Shown here: positions 63,332-64,000 of the stretch, piece by piece
Layout: each line of letters opens with the position of its first letter
Position numbering within the stretch: the first letter of the stretch is position 1
Assembly (NCBI GenBank): GCA_964527785.1
Contig: CAZGNO010000003.1
Location: 1-64,000, forward strand
Reading direction: 5' to 3'
DNA from: JADJXV01 sp964527785
GTDB taxonomy: Bacteria > Bacteroidota > Ignavibacteria > Kapaibacteriales > UBA961
DNA length: 64,000 bases
Made by a program: the position numbers and the translations under genes
The notes under the pieces: model-generated
Seen by the model: only the letters and a program-made list of their open reading frames with translations
Told to the model about the DNA's origin: nothing
Databases searched by the model: none

Positions 63332-64000
63332 TTAATGAGCGTGTTCTTCGTGAACATGGTCACCGAGAGCCAGCCCTACAAATACAGCAGAAAGCATAGT
63401 AAATATATATGCTTGTAAGAATACAACCAGTGTTTCAAGACAGTAGATGAACACAGAGAAACCAATTGAAACAGGTGCTACTAATAATGTTTGGAAAAAG
63501 AAAATCAATCCAACCAGCGAAAGCAAAACAATGTGCCCTGCCGACATATTAGCAAAGAGACGAATCGTGAGAGCAAACGGCTTTGTAAACAGACCGATTA
63601 TTTCAATCGGGACCATGATTGGGGCAAGAAACACAGGAGCACCGCCCAAAAGGTGATGCAGCCATGCTTTTACGCCCGCTTCTTTGAATGCGGTATAGTT
63701 TACTACCAAAAAAGTAGTGATCGCAAGCCCGGCTGTCGTACCGATTGCAGCTGTCGCAGAATGTCCGCCGGGGATAAGACCAAGTAAATTTAAAATCAGG
63801 ATAAAGAAAAACAGTGAAAGGAAATAGGGAGTAAGTTTGTCAACGAGTTTATTGGTAGGGAGGTTGGGGCGAACTACTTCTTCACGGATAAATACTACAA
63901 GTGCCTCCAACATATTTTGAATGCCTTTTGGAGGGGCTGTCGGATTTTTCTTCGCTCGACGACCGGCTATCGCAAACATAATAAGCATAATTGCAAAGCC
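63332..64000 (-). CDS. atpB: ATP synthase F0 subunit a (partial, N-terminus off window)
   Basis: At least 222 codons lie in the window; the frame stays open to the edge (residues G-F-A-I before the first internal Met), so the N-terminus is missing. It shows the conserved helix ALTIRLFANMSAGHIVLL with the essential Arg, and LFFFILILNLLGLIPGGHSA. The C-terminus ends GDHVHEEHAH, a His-rich tail. Forms the proton half-channels with subunit c. First visible gene of the operon. Confidence 0.95.
   Translation of the reverse strand, partial: GFAIMLIMFAIAGRRAKKNPTAPPKGIQNMLEALVVFIREEVVRPNLPTNKLVDKLTPYFLSLFFFILILNLLGLIPGGHSATAAIGTTAGLAITTFLVVNYTAFKEAGVKAWLHHLLGGAPVFLAPIMVPIEIIGLFTKPFALTIRLFANMSAGHIVLLSLVGLIFFFQTLLVAPVSIGFSVFIYCLETLVVFLQAYIFTMLSAVFVGLALGDHVHEEHAH

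Overview
The window comes from a Gram-negative bacterium of the Bacteroidota/Chlorobiota (FCB) assemblage. I would place it near the Kapabacteria/Ignavibacteria, but that placement is inference from gene content and not a phylogeny. Supporting features are a fused lpxC-fabZ gene, several very large secreted proteins ending in type IX secretion (T9SS) C-terminal sorting domains, Bacteroidota-type promoters (TTTG-N19/20-TAnnTTTG), a 31-residue AURKAIP1/COX24-like basic protein, and a full Lpx/BamA outer-membrane gene set.

Layout. 0.65-13.8 kb: four very large genes for envelope or secreted proteins (three T9SS cargo proteins and one double-OmpA protein); the start of the fourth gene is invaded by a palindrome and a 4 x 117 bp repeat array. 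13.8-15.6 kb: an AT-rich accessory gene with a possible HEPN-like C-terminus, then the remnant of a secreted-protein gene. 15.7-19.8 kb: tryptophanase and nadA-nadB. 19.9-20.5 kb: two small unknown genes. 20.7-25.4 kb: a nitric-oxide module, with an Rrf2 regulator, NorC/NorB-like subunits and, divergently, a large quinol-NOR-like protein whose residues point to an NO dismutase (Nod). 25.5-27.1 kb: tRNA-Val, a NifU-like protein and Mrp. 27.2-30 kb: two more T9SS cargo proteins. 30.3-36.6 kb: ffh-rpsP, lipoproteins, an MlaE permease and a PAP2 phosphatase. 36.9-39.7 kb: a large Ig-like T9SS protein. 39.8-44.2 kb: an AlbA-type regulator, rfbC, an outer-membrane protein and a sugar transferase. 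44.3-52.5 kb: the envelope operon uppS-bamA-ompH-ompH-lpxD-lpxC/fabZ-lpxA. 52.7-57.7 kb: HU, a TPR protein, a tiny ribosome-associated protein, a bacilliredoxin, an AI-2E-family permease and PspC/LiaF-like membrane proteins. 58.1-64 kb: the ATP synthase operon atpB-E-F-H-A-(hldD)-G, running off the window end.

The most notable find is at 20.7-25.4 kb. The 766-residue qNOR-like protein has the FeB ligand pair HH changed to HN, the active-site Glu near FeB changed to Gln, and two quinol-site acids (Glu and Asp) lost. This is the pattern reported for putative NO dismutases (2 NO -> N2 + O2). It is divergently transcribed from a NorCB-like pair whose NorB has itself lost the helix-VI His and Glu of the NO-reducing site and has Met in place of a low-spin-heme His. 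Two matching 18-bp dyads (AAAGACA-N4-TGTCTTT type) lie between the divergent genes, 41 bp centre to centre, and probably bind the linked Rrf2 regulator.

A second theme is repetitive DNA. Elements of about 100-117 bp ending in TGTCATTCTGA/TCAGAATGACA recur between genes. One has expanded into a four-copy array that is in frame with, and upstream of, the signal peptide of a T9SS protein. Other families (CCCGGAGGGATG and GTCAAGGCAGGTG inverted repeats) lie in other gaps.
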